Shown here: positions 41,736-49,671 of the stretch, in pieces
Numbering within the stretch: the first letter of the stretch is position 1
Layout: each line of letters begins with the position of its first letter
NCBI GenBank assembly: GCA_032250895.1
Contig: JAVVEZ010000012.1
Coordinates: 1 to 56,979, forward strand
Direction: 5' to 3'
From: JAVVEZ01 sp032250895
GTDB taxonomy: Bacteria; Pseudomonadota; Gammaproteobacteria; Pseudomonadales; Pseudohongiellaceae
DNA: 56,979 nucleotides
Notes under the pieces: model-generated
What the model was told of the DNA's origin: nothing
Database searches by the model: none
The model's input: only the letters and a program-made list of their open reading frames with translations
Position numbers and translations under genes: made by a program

Positions 41736-42515
41736 TCAGGCCCGGCGTTTCCTGCCGGCAAACTTTCTGACCGGCCGATATTTTAAACCGGCCAGTTTGT
41801 AAAGTTCCTTGACTTCACTGCCGGGCAATTCGCAGAAACGTCCGGCGGTAATGGTACTGGGAATGAAAATATTGCCGAAGCGAACGCGCTTGAGACGGCT
41901 TACGGTAATATCCTGGGACTCCCAAAGCCTTCTGACTTCCCGGTTGCGTCCTTCCATCAGCACCACGTGATACCACTGATTGACACCCTCGCCGGAAAAA
42001 AACTGGATGTCGGTAAAGCGGGCCAGCCCATCCTCCAGCATCACACCCTTGTGCATGTTTTCGACGGCTTCCCTGGTAACGCTGCCCATGACACGTACAG
42101 CATATTCCCGTTCGATCTGCATGGTCGGATGCATCAGCTTGTTGGCAAGTTCGCCATCGGTGGTAAACAACAGCAAACCGCTGGTGTTGATGTCGAGCCT
42201 GCCCACAGCCACCCAGCGGGCATGTTGCAAACGAGGCAATTTGTCAAACACCGACGGCCGCCCTTCCGGGTCCTTGCGGCTGCATATTTCACCTTCAGGC
42301 TTGTTGTACAGCAGCACCGTTTGCGGCACGGCCTCGGCAGTGCCGGCACTCAGTTTCTTGCCATCGACAACGATCTTGTCAGTACTGCCGACCCTGTCAC
42401 CAAGGCTGGCGACCCGGCCATTGACGCTGACCCGGCCATTACTGATCCAGGCTTCCAGTTCACGCCGGGAACCATAACCGGCTCGCGCCAGCACTTTCTG
42501 CAATTTTTCATCCAT
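41736..42515 (-). CDS. rluB: 23S rRNA pseudouridine(2605) synthase RluB
   Basis: RluB makes pseudouridine 2605 in 23S rRNA. The 259-residue protein starts with an S4 RNA-binding domain (EKLQKVLARAGYGSRRELEAWI), then the catalytic-Asp motif GRLDINTSGLLL near residue 101 and the family motif LMEGRNREVRRL. A basic tail (KFAGRKRRA) ends it. RsuA and RluE are related, but the length and the adjacency to scpBA favour RluB. It is convergent with yciK. Confidence 0.93.
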   Translation of the reverse strand: MDEKLQKVLARAGYGSRRELEAWISNGRVSVNGRVASLGDRVGSTDKIVVDGKKLSAGTAEAVPQTVLLYNKPEGEICSRKDPEGRPSVFDKLPRLQHARWVAVGRLDINTSGLLLFTTDGELANKLMHPTMQIEREYAVRVMGSVTREAVENMHKGVMLEDGLARFTDIQFFSGEGVNQWYHVVLMEGRNREVRRLWESQDITVSRLKRVRFGNIFIPSTITAGRFCELPGSEVKELYKLAGLKYRPVRKFAGRKRRA

Positions 42516-42606
42516 CTTGATTTCTCACGAAATTAATTGGGTAAGCCCGCCGCATATTCTGTACTATTCAGCGGGGTACACTGGCTAAACGGCCACTCCA
42601 GAACGA

Positions 42607-42638
42607 CCCGTCACCCCTGCGCAGACAGAGGTGACGGG
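42607..42638. repeat. Hairpin in the rluB-scpB spacer
   Basis: CCCGTCACC and GGTGACGGG form a 9-base-pair stem around a 14-base loop in the 151-base gap between scpB and rluB. No T run follows on either strand, so it resembles a repetitive extragenic palindrome or a processing signal more than a terminator. Confidence 0.45.
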
Positions 42639-42666
42639 AGGGTGCAGGAATGACGGCAAGAAGAAC

Positions 42667-43428
42667 TCATTCCGGGTCCGGTTCCAGAAGATCCTTATTG
42701 CCATAGGCGATGATTTCTTCGAGGGGCCGGGTGGCCCTGGCAACGGCATCAGGATCATCGATGAAGGCATTCTCATCCATGTCCGCGTCTTCTTCCGGCG
42801 GGATTTCCAGTACCCTGGGTTTGGGCTGCTCCTCCGTCAGGGAGAGCTCCCGGTTGATTTCTTCCATGTCCCTGATTTCGTTGAGCGCCGGCAATTGTTG
42901 CAGACTGTTCAGATTGAAATAGTCAAGAAACTGACGGGTGGTGGCAAACATGGCGGGTCTTCCCGGTACATCACGGTGACCGACCACCCGCACCCATTCC
43001 CGGTCCAGCAAGGTATGAATCAAGCTTGAACTCACTGCCACACCCCGGATTTTTTCGATGTCGCCACGGGTGATCGGCTGTCGATAGGCAATGATTGCCA
43101 ATGTCTCCAGCATGGCCCTTGAATATTTCTGGGGTTTTTCCTCCCACAGTCTGCTGATCCAGGTGCTCAATTCCTCCTTTACCTGAAAGCGATAACCGGA
43201 GGCTACTTTCTTCAACTCAAAACCACGTTCGGTGCAGGCCGCTTCGATATTTCTCAGCACGGCATCGATCAAGGCCGGCTCGGGCCGTTCATGTTCTGCG
43301 AAAATCTCGGCAATGCGTTCGGCGCTGAGGGGTTTGCCAGCAGTCAGCAACAAACCTTCAATTATTTTCTGTAAGTGCTTTTCCTGTTGCACCTGCTCCT
43401 CCTGCTGCATTTGCTCTTCGTCTGTCAT
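42667..43428 (-). CDS. scpB: Segregation and condensation protein B
   Basis: ScpB is the winged-helix dimer that works with ScpA and SMC in chromosome organisation. In the 253-residue protein the two winged-helix domains are seen from LQKIIEGLLLTAGKPLSAERIAEI and from YSRAMLETLAIIAYRQPITRGDIE. A Gln/Glu-rich N-terminal tail and an acidic C-terminal extension flank them. It overlaps scpA by four bases (ATGA). Confidence 0.97.
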   Translation of the reverse strand: MTDEEQMQQEEQVQQEKHLQKIIEGLLLTAGKPLSAERIAEIFAEHERPEPALIDAVLRNIEAACTERGFELKKVASGYRFQVKEELSTWISRLWEEKPQKYSRAMLETLAIIAYRQPITRGDIEKIRGVAVSSSLIHTLLDREWVRVVGHRDVPGRPAMFATTRQFLDYFNLNSLQQLPALNEIRDMEEINRELSLTEEQPKPRVLEIPPEEDADMDENAFIDDPDAVARATRPLEEIIAYGNKDLLEPDPE

Positions 43429-44309
43429 GTTGTCCGTGCCTTGATATGAATGGGTCCGAAAGGTTCGCTTTGGGCAATTTCAATCAGCGATTCCTTGATC
43501 AGTTCCATAATCGCCATAAAGGTGACAATCACGCCCATGCGTCCTTCATCCCGCATCAACAGTGAAATCATCGGCGTAAAATGCGAACTGGAAACCCGCA
43601 GCAGAATTTCCGACATTCTTTCGCGTGTGGAAAGTGTTTCCTTCTGGATATGGTGGCTTTCATATAAATTCGAACGGCGCAGGACCTCGGCGAAGGCCAG
43701 CAGAATCTCTTTCAAATCCACATCCGGGTGTGAAGCCTGCCGGTGCAGTGGCGGTGCATCGGCGGCGGCGAGAAAAATTTCCCGTTCCAGCCTGGGCAGC
43801 GCATCCATCCTTTCTGCGGCTTCACGATAACGTTCATATTCCTGCAAGCGCCGAATCAACTGGGCGCGCGGGTCCTCTTCCTCCTCATCTTCTTCGGCGG
43901 AGCGCGGCAGCAGTATCCGGGACTTGATTTCAGCAAGCATCGCGGCCATGACCAGATACTCCGCCGCCAGTTCAAACTGAGCGGCCTCCATCAATTCCAC
44001 ATAGGCAATATACTGGGCCGTAATCTCAGCGACATTGATATCGAGAATATCAATATTCTGACGTCTGATCAGATACAGCAGCAAATCCAGCGGACCTTCA
44101 AAGGCTTCCAGAAAGACTTCCAGCGCGTCAGGTGGAATATAAAGATCCCGCGGCAACTCGGTGATGGCCTTGCCCGCGACAAAGGCAAAGGGCATTTCCT
44201 GCTGCGCAACCAGATTTTCCTGATTTGCCTGTCTTGCCTGCACCAGCAAACTGACCCTTTCGTGAATATTTTCAGGATCCAGGCTGTTGTCACTCAGGTC
44301 TTCGTTCAT
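43425..44309 (-). CDS. scpA: Segregation and condensation protein A
   Basis: ScpA is the kleisin that bridges the SMC heads. The 294-residue protein contains the N-terminal kleisin helices (FEGPLDLLLYLIRRQNIDILDINVAEITAQY, about residues 69-99), an acidic linker (EEDEEEEDPRAQL) and a C-terminal winged helix. A 60-residue leader precedes the conserved part, as in many gammaproteobacteria. It is translationally coupled to scpB and lies five bases after trpS. SMC or MksB is not encoded in the window. Confidence 0.97.
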   Translation of the reverse strand: MNEDLSDNSLDPENIHERVSLLVQARQANQENLVAQQEMPFAFVAGKAITELPRDLYIPPDALEVFLEAFEGPLDLLLYLIRRQNIDILDINVAEITAQYIAYVELMEAAQFELAAEYLVMAAMLAEIKSRILLPRSAEEDEEEEDPRAQLIRRLQEYERYREAAERMDALPRLEREIFLAAADAPPLHRQASHPDVDLKEILLAFAEVLRRSNLYESHHIQKETLSTRERMSEILLRVSSSHFTPMISLLMRDEGRMGVIVTFMAIMELIKESLIEIAQSEPFGPIHIKARTT

Positions 44310-44314
44310 AGCAA

Positions 44315-45529
44315 CTACCTGTAGTTGAGCCCCATGGCCTGGCGCACATCGTTGAGCGTTTCCTTTGCCGCGTCCCTGGCTTTTTCTGAACCCTCGGTCA
44401 TGATGGCCTTCACCAGATCAGGGTTTTCTTCAAAATGCCGGGCTTTTTCCCGGATCGGCTGGATCTCGGCCAGCACGGCATCGATCACCGGCTGCTTGCA
44501 GGCCAGGCAACCGATCCCGGCACTGCGGCATTTTTCCTGCACCCAGGTTTTGGTATCCGCAGCAGAATAAATCTCGTGAAACTGCCATACCGGACATTTA
44601 TCGGGATCACCCGGATCGGTGAGCCGCACACGCGCCGGATCAGTGGGCATGGTCCGAATTTTTTGGCTGATGACATCCGTTTCTTCCCGCAAAGAGATCG
44701 TATTGTCATAGGACTTGGACATTTTGCGACCGTCCAGACCCGGCATCCTGGGTGCCGCCGTCAGCAGTGCCTGGGGTTCTGCCAGAATCATCTTGCCGCT
44801 GCCTTCGAGATAGCCAAACAGACGCTCCCGGTCACCCAGGGTAATATTCTGCTGTTCCCGGATGAGCGCCTGGGCCGTCTGCAGCGCGTCCTGGTCACCC
44901 TGCTCCTGGTAACGCCGCCTCAGGCTGCTGTAGAGTTTCCCGGCTTTCTTGCCCATTTTTTTGATGGCCGCTTCCGAACTTTCCTCGAAGTCCGGTTCTT
45001 TGCCGTACAGGTGGTTGAAGCGCCGACTCAGTTCCCGGGTCAGTTCAACATGGGCAACCTGATCGGCACCCACCGGTACCCAGCCAGCCTGATAAATCAG
45101 AATGTCGGCACTTTGCAACAGGGGGTAGCCCAGAAAGCCATAGGTATCGAGTTCCTTTTCCCGCAGATTTTCCTGCATGTCCTTGTAACTGGGCACCCGT
45201 TCCAGCCAACCCAGCGGCGTCATCATCGACAGGAGCAGATGCAGTTCTGCATGTTCGGGCACCCGCGACTGAATGAACAGGGTCGCGGCGCTGGGACTGA
45301 CACCTGCCGCCAGCCAGTCGATCACCATTTCCCAAACACTGTCCTCGATGACGCGGGGATTGTCGTAGTGCGTAGTCAGGGCATGCCAATCGGCAATAAA
45401 GAAAAAGCATTCGTACTCGTGTTGCAGTTTTACCCAATTCTTGATGACACCGTGCAAATGCCCGAGATGAAGACGCCCTGTAGGACGCATGCCTGACAAT
45501 ACCCGCTGCTGTGAATCGACCGAACTCAA
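44315..45529 (-). CDS. trpS: Tryptophanyl-tRNA synthetase, long form
   Basis: A class I synthetase that charges tRNA-Trp. At 404 residues it is longer than the E. coli enzyme (334). The HIGH-type motif appears as PTGRLHLGHLHG near residue 16 and KMSKS as GRKMSKSYDNT. The extra length is mainly a Lys/Gln-rich insertion between the fold halves (about residues 185-245), as in other long TrpS proteins. A late GIGCLACKQ segment may form part of the anticodon region. It leads the trpS-scpA-scpB group. Confidence 0.97.
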   Translation of the reverse strand: MSSVDSQQRVLSGMRPTGRLHLGHLHGVIKNWVKLQHEYECFFFIADWHALTTHYDNPRVIEDSVWEMVIDWLAAGVSPSAATLFIQSRVPEHAELHLLLSMMTPLGWLERVPSYKDMQENLREKELDTYGFLGYPLLQSADILIYQAGWVPVGADQVAHVELTRELSRRFNHLYGKEPDFEESSEAAIKKMGKKAGKLYSSLRRRYQEQGDQDALQTAQALIREQQNITLGDRERLFGYLEGSGKMILAEPQALLTAAPRMPGLDGRKMSKSYDNTISLREETDVISQKIRTMPTDPARVRLTDPGDPDKCPVWQFHEIYSAADTKTWVQEKCRSAGIGCLACKQPVIDAVLAEIQPIREKARHFEENPDLVKAIMTEGSEKARDAAKETLNDVRQAMGLNYR

Positions 45530-45589
45530 TGCCTGCCCCCACGTCTTCCGAAAAGATCGGGATTATAACCGCATTCAGCACGAATTACT

Positions 45590-46213
45590 TCAGGCCATGA
45601 AAGGCGATGGATCAGCCTTGCCCTGCCGAAGCACCTGCGGCGCGCCATCGCTGAGATCGACCACGGTGGTCACCTCGAGACCGCAGAAACCACCGTCTAC
45701 GACCATATCCACGGCATGGCCCAGGTCATCGCCGATGGCGTCAATATCACTGGGAGGCTCCTCTTCTCCCGGCAGAATCAGGCTGCTGCTGAGAAGTGGT
45801 TCATCCATGGCCGCCAGCAGGGCCGACACCACCGGATGATCGGGAACCCGGATGCCTATCGTCTTGCGCTTGGGATGCAGCATCAGCCGTGGCACCTCGG
45901 ACGTGGCCTTTAGAATGAAGGTATAGGCCCCCGGCGTATGGGCCTTGAGCAGGCGATAGGCACTGTTGTCGACACGGGCATAGGTCGCCAGCTCCGACAG
46001 ATCACGGCACATCAGGGTGAAATTGTGTCTGGAGTCCAACTGTCTGATTCGGATGATTCTCTGCAAGCCTGCCTTGTTGCCCAGACGGCAGCCCAGCGCA
46101 TAGGCCGAGTCCGTGGGATAAATGATGACCCCCCCATTCATCAGCACTTCGACCACCTTTTTGATCAGCCGGGCCTCAGGATTCTTCGGATGAATTTCCA
46201 GCACCTGCCCCAT
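45590..46213 (-). CDS. yciO: YciO/Sua5-family protein
   Basis: A 207-residue member of the YrdC/Sua5 fold family that binds double-stranded RNA or nucleotides. TsaC/Sua5 make threonylcarbamoyl-AMP for tRNA t6A; YciO is a paralogue of less certain role. The start MGQVLEIHPKNPE matches E. coli YciO and has CAGGACAGG upstream; an in-frame start at 46252 is less likely. Motifs include GGVIIYPTDSAYALGC, IRQLDSRHNFTLMC and PGAYTFILKAT. It lies between trpS and the divergent yciB. Confidence 0.92.
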   Translation of the reverse strand: MGQVLEIHPKNPEARLIKKVVEVLMNGGVIIYPTDSAYALGCRLGNKAGLQRIIRIRQLDSRHNFTLMCRDLSELATYARVDNSAYRLLKAHTPGAYTFILKATSEVPRLMLHPKRKTIGIRVPDHPVVSALLAAMDEPLLSSSLILPGEEEPPSDIDAIGDDLGHAVDMVVDGGFCGLEVTTVVDLSDGAPQVLRQGKADPSPFMA

Positions 46214-46343
46214 GACTACCTGTCCTGCCTGCAAAAGGGGGAAGCCTATCATACAGAAGCGTCACCTCCGGATTTATTTCGAGAGACCTGCTGTCCCAAA
46301 TCGTCTAAAATAGGGCTCCTGGCCATTCGACAGATCAAATCCC

Positions 46344-46949
46344 ATGAAGCAACTGCTGGACTACATCCCTCTTATCTTTTTTTTCATCGTTTACAAGATG
46401 GACGAAAGAATCGTCAGCATCGGTAGTTTTGACTATACTCTGGGCGGCATTTTCAGCGCCACGGAAGTACTGGTGACGATGTCCCTCCTGGTCTATGGCA
46501 GCATCTACCTGAAGGCCCGCAAGCTTGAGCGTTCACAGCTCATCACACTGGTGGCGGTGGTGCTCTTCTGCTCTTTTACCCTCATCTTCCGGGACGAAGC
46601 CATCCTGAAATGGAAAGCTCCGGTGGTGAACTGGATTTTCTCAGGCATTTTCCTGGGCAGCCATTTTTTCAAACGTAAAAATGCCACTCAGATGTTGATG
46701 GATCATGCCGTCAGCCTGCCAACCAAGGTCTGGACCCGGCTGAACCTGAGTTGGGGCGTGTTCTTCCTGTTTCTGGGCTCCATCAACCTCTATGTGGCCT
46801 TCACCTTCCACGAATACTGGGTAGACTTCAAGGTCTTCGGCAGTCTCGGCATGATTCTGCTGTTCATCGTAGGGCAAACCTTCTATCTGGCCCGCCATAT
46901 CCAGGAAGAGACGCCCGATACCGAGACCAAGACTGTCGACCAGCCCTGA
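46344..46949 (+). CDS. yciB: Inner-membrane septation protein family YciB (IspZ)
   Basis: A 201-residue polytopic inner-membrane protein with about five to six hydrophobic segments. The family pattern is clear: MKQLLDYIPLIFFFIVYK at the N terminus, LTLIFRDEAILKWKAPVVN in the middle, LPTKVWTRLNLSWGVFFLFLGSINLYVAF later. The RDE in place of the commoner HND is within normal variation. YciB affects cell envelope and division integrity. It is divergent from yciO and converges on the cyclophilin gene five bases away. Confidence 0.93.
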   Translation: MKQLLDYIPLIFFFIVYKMDERIVSIGSFDYTLGGIFSATEVLVTMSLLVYGSIYLKARKLERSQLITLVAVVLFCSFTLIFRDEAILKWKAPVVNWIFSGIFLGSHFFKRKNATQMLMDHAVSLPTKVWTRLNLSWGVFFLFLGSINLYVAFTFHEYWVDFKVFGSLGMILLFIVGQTFYLARHIQEETPDTETKTVDQP

Positions 46950-46954
46950 GCCGA

Positions 46955-47554
46955 TCAGTCCACCAGAGCCTTGCGGAGCTTCGGAAAGTTCGTGTCCAGA
47001 ATCTGATTCCATTCATACACCTGATCCTGATTTTTTTGCAAAAAGCCCTGGGCATTCCCCTCTATCACAATCGAGTTGATGACGTCGCCTATCCGTATCT
47101 CCCGAATGATCTCCCTGCCCGAAATCACCTTGCCAAAGACCGTATGCAGGCCATTGAGATGGGGTGTGGCCTGATGGGTAATAAAAAACTGACTCCCGTT
47201 CGAGTCGGGGCCTGAGTTGGCCATGGCCAGAATGCCTTCCTGATTGAGCCGGAGAGCAATTTCATCCTGAAACTGGTAACCCGGTCCACCCCTGCCTGTA
47301 CCCTCAGGATCCCCGCCCTGAGCCATGAAGTCCGGGATGACCCTATGAAAGGTCAGCCCATCATAAAACCCCCGGGTCGCCAGGTTCACAAAACTGCTGA
47401 CCGTCACAGGGGCAACATTCTTGTACAACAGAAACTCCATGACCCCCCTGTTGGTATCAATCCGCGCATACAACTCGGCCGGATCTTTTTCTTCCTGCGC
47501 CTGGGCAGCCACAGCCGCAAACATCAGGCCCAGTGCAAATATCAGGTTTTTCAT
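46955..47554 (-). CDS. ppiA: Periplasmic cyclophilin-type peptidyl-prolyl isomerase
   Basis: A 199-residue exported cyclophilin. I take the ATG giving MKNLIFALGLMFAAVAAQAQ, because AGGAAAAAG precedes it; a TTG four codons upstream is the alternative. The signal peptide is followed by the cyclophilin core with FHRVIPDFMAQGGDPEGTGRGGPGY, MANSGPDSNGSQFFIT and LNGLHTVFGKV, all containing known active-site residues. The tail (about 30 residues after the core) is not typical. PpiA is the nearest family name; PpiB lacks a signal peptide. Confidence 0.9.
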   Translation of the reverse strand: MKNLIFALGLMFAAVAAQAQEEKDPAELYARIDTNRGVMEFLLYKNVAPVTVSSFVNLATRGFYDGLTFHRVIPDFMAQGGDPEGTGRGGPGYQFQDEIALRLNQEGILAMANSGPDSNGSQFFITHQATPHLNGLHTVFGKVISGREIIREIRIGDVINSIVIEGNAQGFLQKNQDQVYEWNQILDTNFPKLRKALVD

Positions 47555-47659
47555 CTTTTTCCTCAATTGTTCTCACGTTGACGAGTAAATCCGATTTCCA
47601 TTTATTGATATCCAAAAGTCCGGGCAAAAAGAATAACAGAAATTGTCGGCATGGATAAA

Positions 47660-48520
47660 TCAGGTCTCGTTCTTGATGAGCCTGGGAGCCAGACTCCTAG
47701 CTATGGCGTTTACCAGCGGCTTCATGGAAAAAGCCGTCTCCGGCATGATATCCACCCGGACGCCGGCGGCTTGCAACTGTGCTTTTACCAAGGGACCGAC
47801 AGCGGCCACCCGACTCCGCTCCATCCCCACCTGCAATTGTTTTTCCAGCTGCCTGGCCCGGGCTACCTGCTGCAGACGGGTGAACTGGGGCTGGCTGGTG
47901 AAGGCGATCACATCGATACGGCCCTCAGCCAGGTCGAGAATGAGTTCAGCGACTTTTTTCTCCTCGGCCTGGTCGGCATAGACATAAGGAGCAACGGTCG
48001 TCACCACCGCCTGCCTGTTCTCCAGATAAGTTCTTAGCCTCAGGTTGGGATCCATGCCATAGAGCTGGATCGCGATCCGGCGCCCCTCCAGCATCCAGCC
48101 GTCCAGGGTGCTTATCACACCGTCGGTGGTTGGCTGAATTGCCCGCATATCGCTTTTCAGACCCACTTCCCGCAGCGCCCGCTCCGGCTTCGGCCCCCGG
48201 CAGAGCTTCCGGGTTTTCGCCAGTGCCGCAACGAATTTTTCCTGCTGTTGGTGGCGGGCTGCAAACGCGAGCAGACGCCTCAGCCCCTCTCCGGTCAGAA
48301 TAATGAAATCATCAGGGGGGTTGGCCATAAAATCCTCCAGCCAGGTCAGCACCGGAACAGGATCCGGCGCGTCATGAATGGCGACCATGGGCACCTTGAT
48401 GACCCGGGCTCCCCTGGCCTGCAACAAATCAGCCAGAATTGCCAGCTGCCGGGTTTCCGGCAAGGCCACGACTCTGCCTTGCAGAGTTCTGCCTGCCGCG
48501 AGCATTTCCTCATCTTTCAT
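47660..48520 (-). CDS. Uroporphyrinogen-III synthase (HemD) family protein, orphan copy
   Basis: A 286-residue HemD-fold protein. The two-domain pattern is visible: VVALPETRQLAILADLLQARGARVIKVPM and FIILTGEGLRRLLAFA in the first part, then RIAIQLYGMDPNLRLRTYLENR and IDVIAFTSQPQFTRLQ, ending AAVGPLVKAQLQAAGVRVDIMPE. HemD closes the tetrapyrrole ring in haem synthesis. The usual hemC-hemD-hemX neighbours are absent, so this may be a second copy, perhaps linked to sirohaem or another tetrapyrrole use. The ATG has AAAGGAA nine bases upstream; a TTG two codons earlier is possible. Confidence 0.82.
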   Translation of the reverse strand: MKDEEMLAAGRTLQGRVVALPETRQLAILADLLQARGARVIKVPMVAIHDAPDPVPVLTWLEDFMANPPDDFIILTGEGLRRLLAFAARHQQQEKFVAALAKTRKLCRGPKPERALREVGLKSDMRAIQPTTDGVISTLDGWMLEGRRIAIQLYGMDPNLRLRTYLENRQAVVTTVAPYVYADQAEEKKVAELILDLAEGRIDVIAFTSQPQFTRLQQVARARQLEKQLQVGMERSRVAAVGPLVKAQLQAAGVRVDIMPETAFSMKPLVNAIARSLAPRLIKNET

Positions 48521-48814
48521 CGTCAATCGTTCCTTTCGCCATCATTCGAACCGAACCAGTCGGTCGTTACCTTGCATGTGTTACCTTTTTGCAAAACTTT
48601 AATGGTTTTTTAATATTTTTTTAAAAAACCTTTAAAATTCATTATCTTAATATGTTTAACCCAGCATTTACATAAACTTGACCGCCGTAACAAATGTGAA
48701 AAAAACAAGAATTTTACCCACAAAGTGTTACCTTTTTGTTTCAACAGATGTTACTATACGAACCGTTTCAAACCGAAACATATTTTCATCTACAATCTTA
48801 AAAGGAGGAAAGAG
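48521..48814. promoter_or_regulatory. AT-rich regulatory region with repeated TGTTAC sites
   Basis: This 294-base gap separates hemD-like (minus) from the 38-residue gene (plus) and is clearly more AT-rich than its surroundings. GTGTTACCTTTTTG occurs twice in direct orientation (48578-48591 and 48725-48738). TGTTAC is found again at 48749-48754 and inverted at 48687-48692. GGTTTTTTA/TAAAAAACC (48604-48630) form an AT hairpin. A TACAAT at 48791-48796 and a TACTAT at 48752-48757 are possible -10 boxes, but the first would start inside the ribosome site. No coding sequence is supported except out-of-frame extensions of the downstream gene. Confidence 0.55.
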
Positions 48815-48931
48815 ATGAGCGTTAAAATAAGAAAGGCTACAGAGACCCTGGAAGCCCTTACCCTGTCCGCACTGGTGACTGTGGCAATCATTGCCGTGCC
48901 CGTACTGACGATAGTAGCTGCATTCCGCTAG
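48815..48931 (+). CDS. Unrecognised 38-residue single-pass membrane miniprotein
   Basis: A perfect AGGAGG lies six bases before this ATG, the best ribosome site in the window. The product has a positively charged N-terminal part (MSVKIRKATETLEAL) and a single hydrophobic helix (about residues 16-35: TLSALVTVAIIAVPVLTIVA), ending in FR. Charges predict the N terminus in the cytoplasm. The proline in the middle of the helix could kink it. I recognise no family. The frame extends upstream to 48725 but without a ribosome site. It has a dedicated AT-rich upstream region and hairpins downstream, so it is probably an independent unit. A small membrane regulator or the hydrophobic half of a toxin system are possible but unproven. 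Confidence 0.72.
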   Translation: MSVKIRKATETLEALTLSALVTVAIIAVPVLTIVAAFR

Positions 48932-48976
48932 GCCCTGCGCCGTACGGGAATGCAAGCTCTGCGTGTGAAATGTGAA

Positions 48977-49034
48977 CTGCCTTGCCAAGGCCATGCCCCA
49001 GGAATCATCCCCCTCTGGGGCATCGCCAAGGCAG
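48977..49034 (+). other. Long stem-loop downstream of the miniprotein gene
   Basis: The outer arms CTGCCTTG/CAAGGCAG and inner arms ATGCCCCAG/CTGGGGCAT stack into one imperfect stem with a 13-base loop. No T run follows directly. It may protect the 3' end of the message, or be part of a small RNA. Confidence 0.5.
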
Positions 49035-49061
49035 GCTGAAGCATACCCCTCTACTGACTGG

Positions 49062-49122
49062 CCGCAGCCTGATAACCAGGCCCCCCCTTGCCGACATAAG
49101 CAGGCTGCGGTTCAGTTTTTTT
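49062..49122 (+). terminator. Probable terminator of the miniprotein transcript
   Basis: CCGCAGCCTG (49062-49071) and CAGGCTGCGG (49101-49110) are perfect 10-base arms around a 29-base loop. TTCAG and a run of seven T follow. The large loop makes it unusual, but the T run supports termination before the convergent moaB gene. Confidence 0.6.
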
Positions 49123-49133
49123 CCCTTTTCCGC

Positions 49134-49658
49134 TCAATCCCGCAATGTTACCCGTCCGGCAAAATTACAGGGCCGGTGACGGCTGTCCAGTTGTTCCCGA
49201 ATGATCCCCTGCCAGGCCGTCCTGCAGGCACCCGGGGAACCCGGCATGCAGAACACCACGGTATTGTTGCTCAAGCCCGCGAAAGCTCTCGACTGTATCG
49301 TTGAAGAACCGATTTCCTGCCAGGACAGCTGCCGGAATATCTCACCAAAGCCATCAATGGCGGAATCCAGCAGGGGTTGAACGGCTCTCAGCGTGTTGTC
49401 CCTGCGCGTGAAACCCGTACCTCCGGTTACCAGAACCCCGTGAACATCATCGTCCGCGATCAGCGTGGCAATCAGAGCCCGCAGCTTGTACACATCATCG
49501 ATCACGATATGCTTCCGTGCCAGCACATGCCCACTCTCCCTCAGGCCCTCACAGAGCACACGGCCGGATTCATCATTAGCCTCGGTACGGGTGTCGGACA
49601 CCGTAACCACGGCCAGATTCAGGGGAATGAAGTCTTGCTGGGGTTTGCTGCTGCTCAT
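49134..49658 (-). CDS. moaB: Molybdenum cofactor biosynthesis protein MoaB/Mog family
   Basis: A 174-residue MogA/MoaB-type protein that acts at molybdopterin adenylylation or is its paralogue. The fold signatures are VTVSDTRTEANDESG, VLVTGGTGFTRRDNT and FCMPGSPGACRTAW. I start at the ATG with AGGAG nine bases upstream; a GTG seven codons earlier overlaps moaA. It follows moaA on the same strand. The other moa, mob and moe genes are not in the window. Confidence 0.93.
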   Translation of the reverse strand: MSSSKPQQDFIPLNLAVVTVSDTRTEANDESGRVLCEGLRESGHVLARKHIVIDDVYKLRALIATLIADDDVHGVLVTGGTGFTRRDNTLRAVQPLLDSAIDGFGEIFRQLSWQEIGSSTIQSRAFAGLSNNTVVFCMPGSPGACRTAWQGIIREQLDSRHRPCNFAGRVTLRD

Positions 49659-49671
49659 TGCGGGTTGACTC

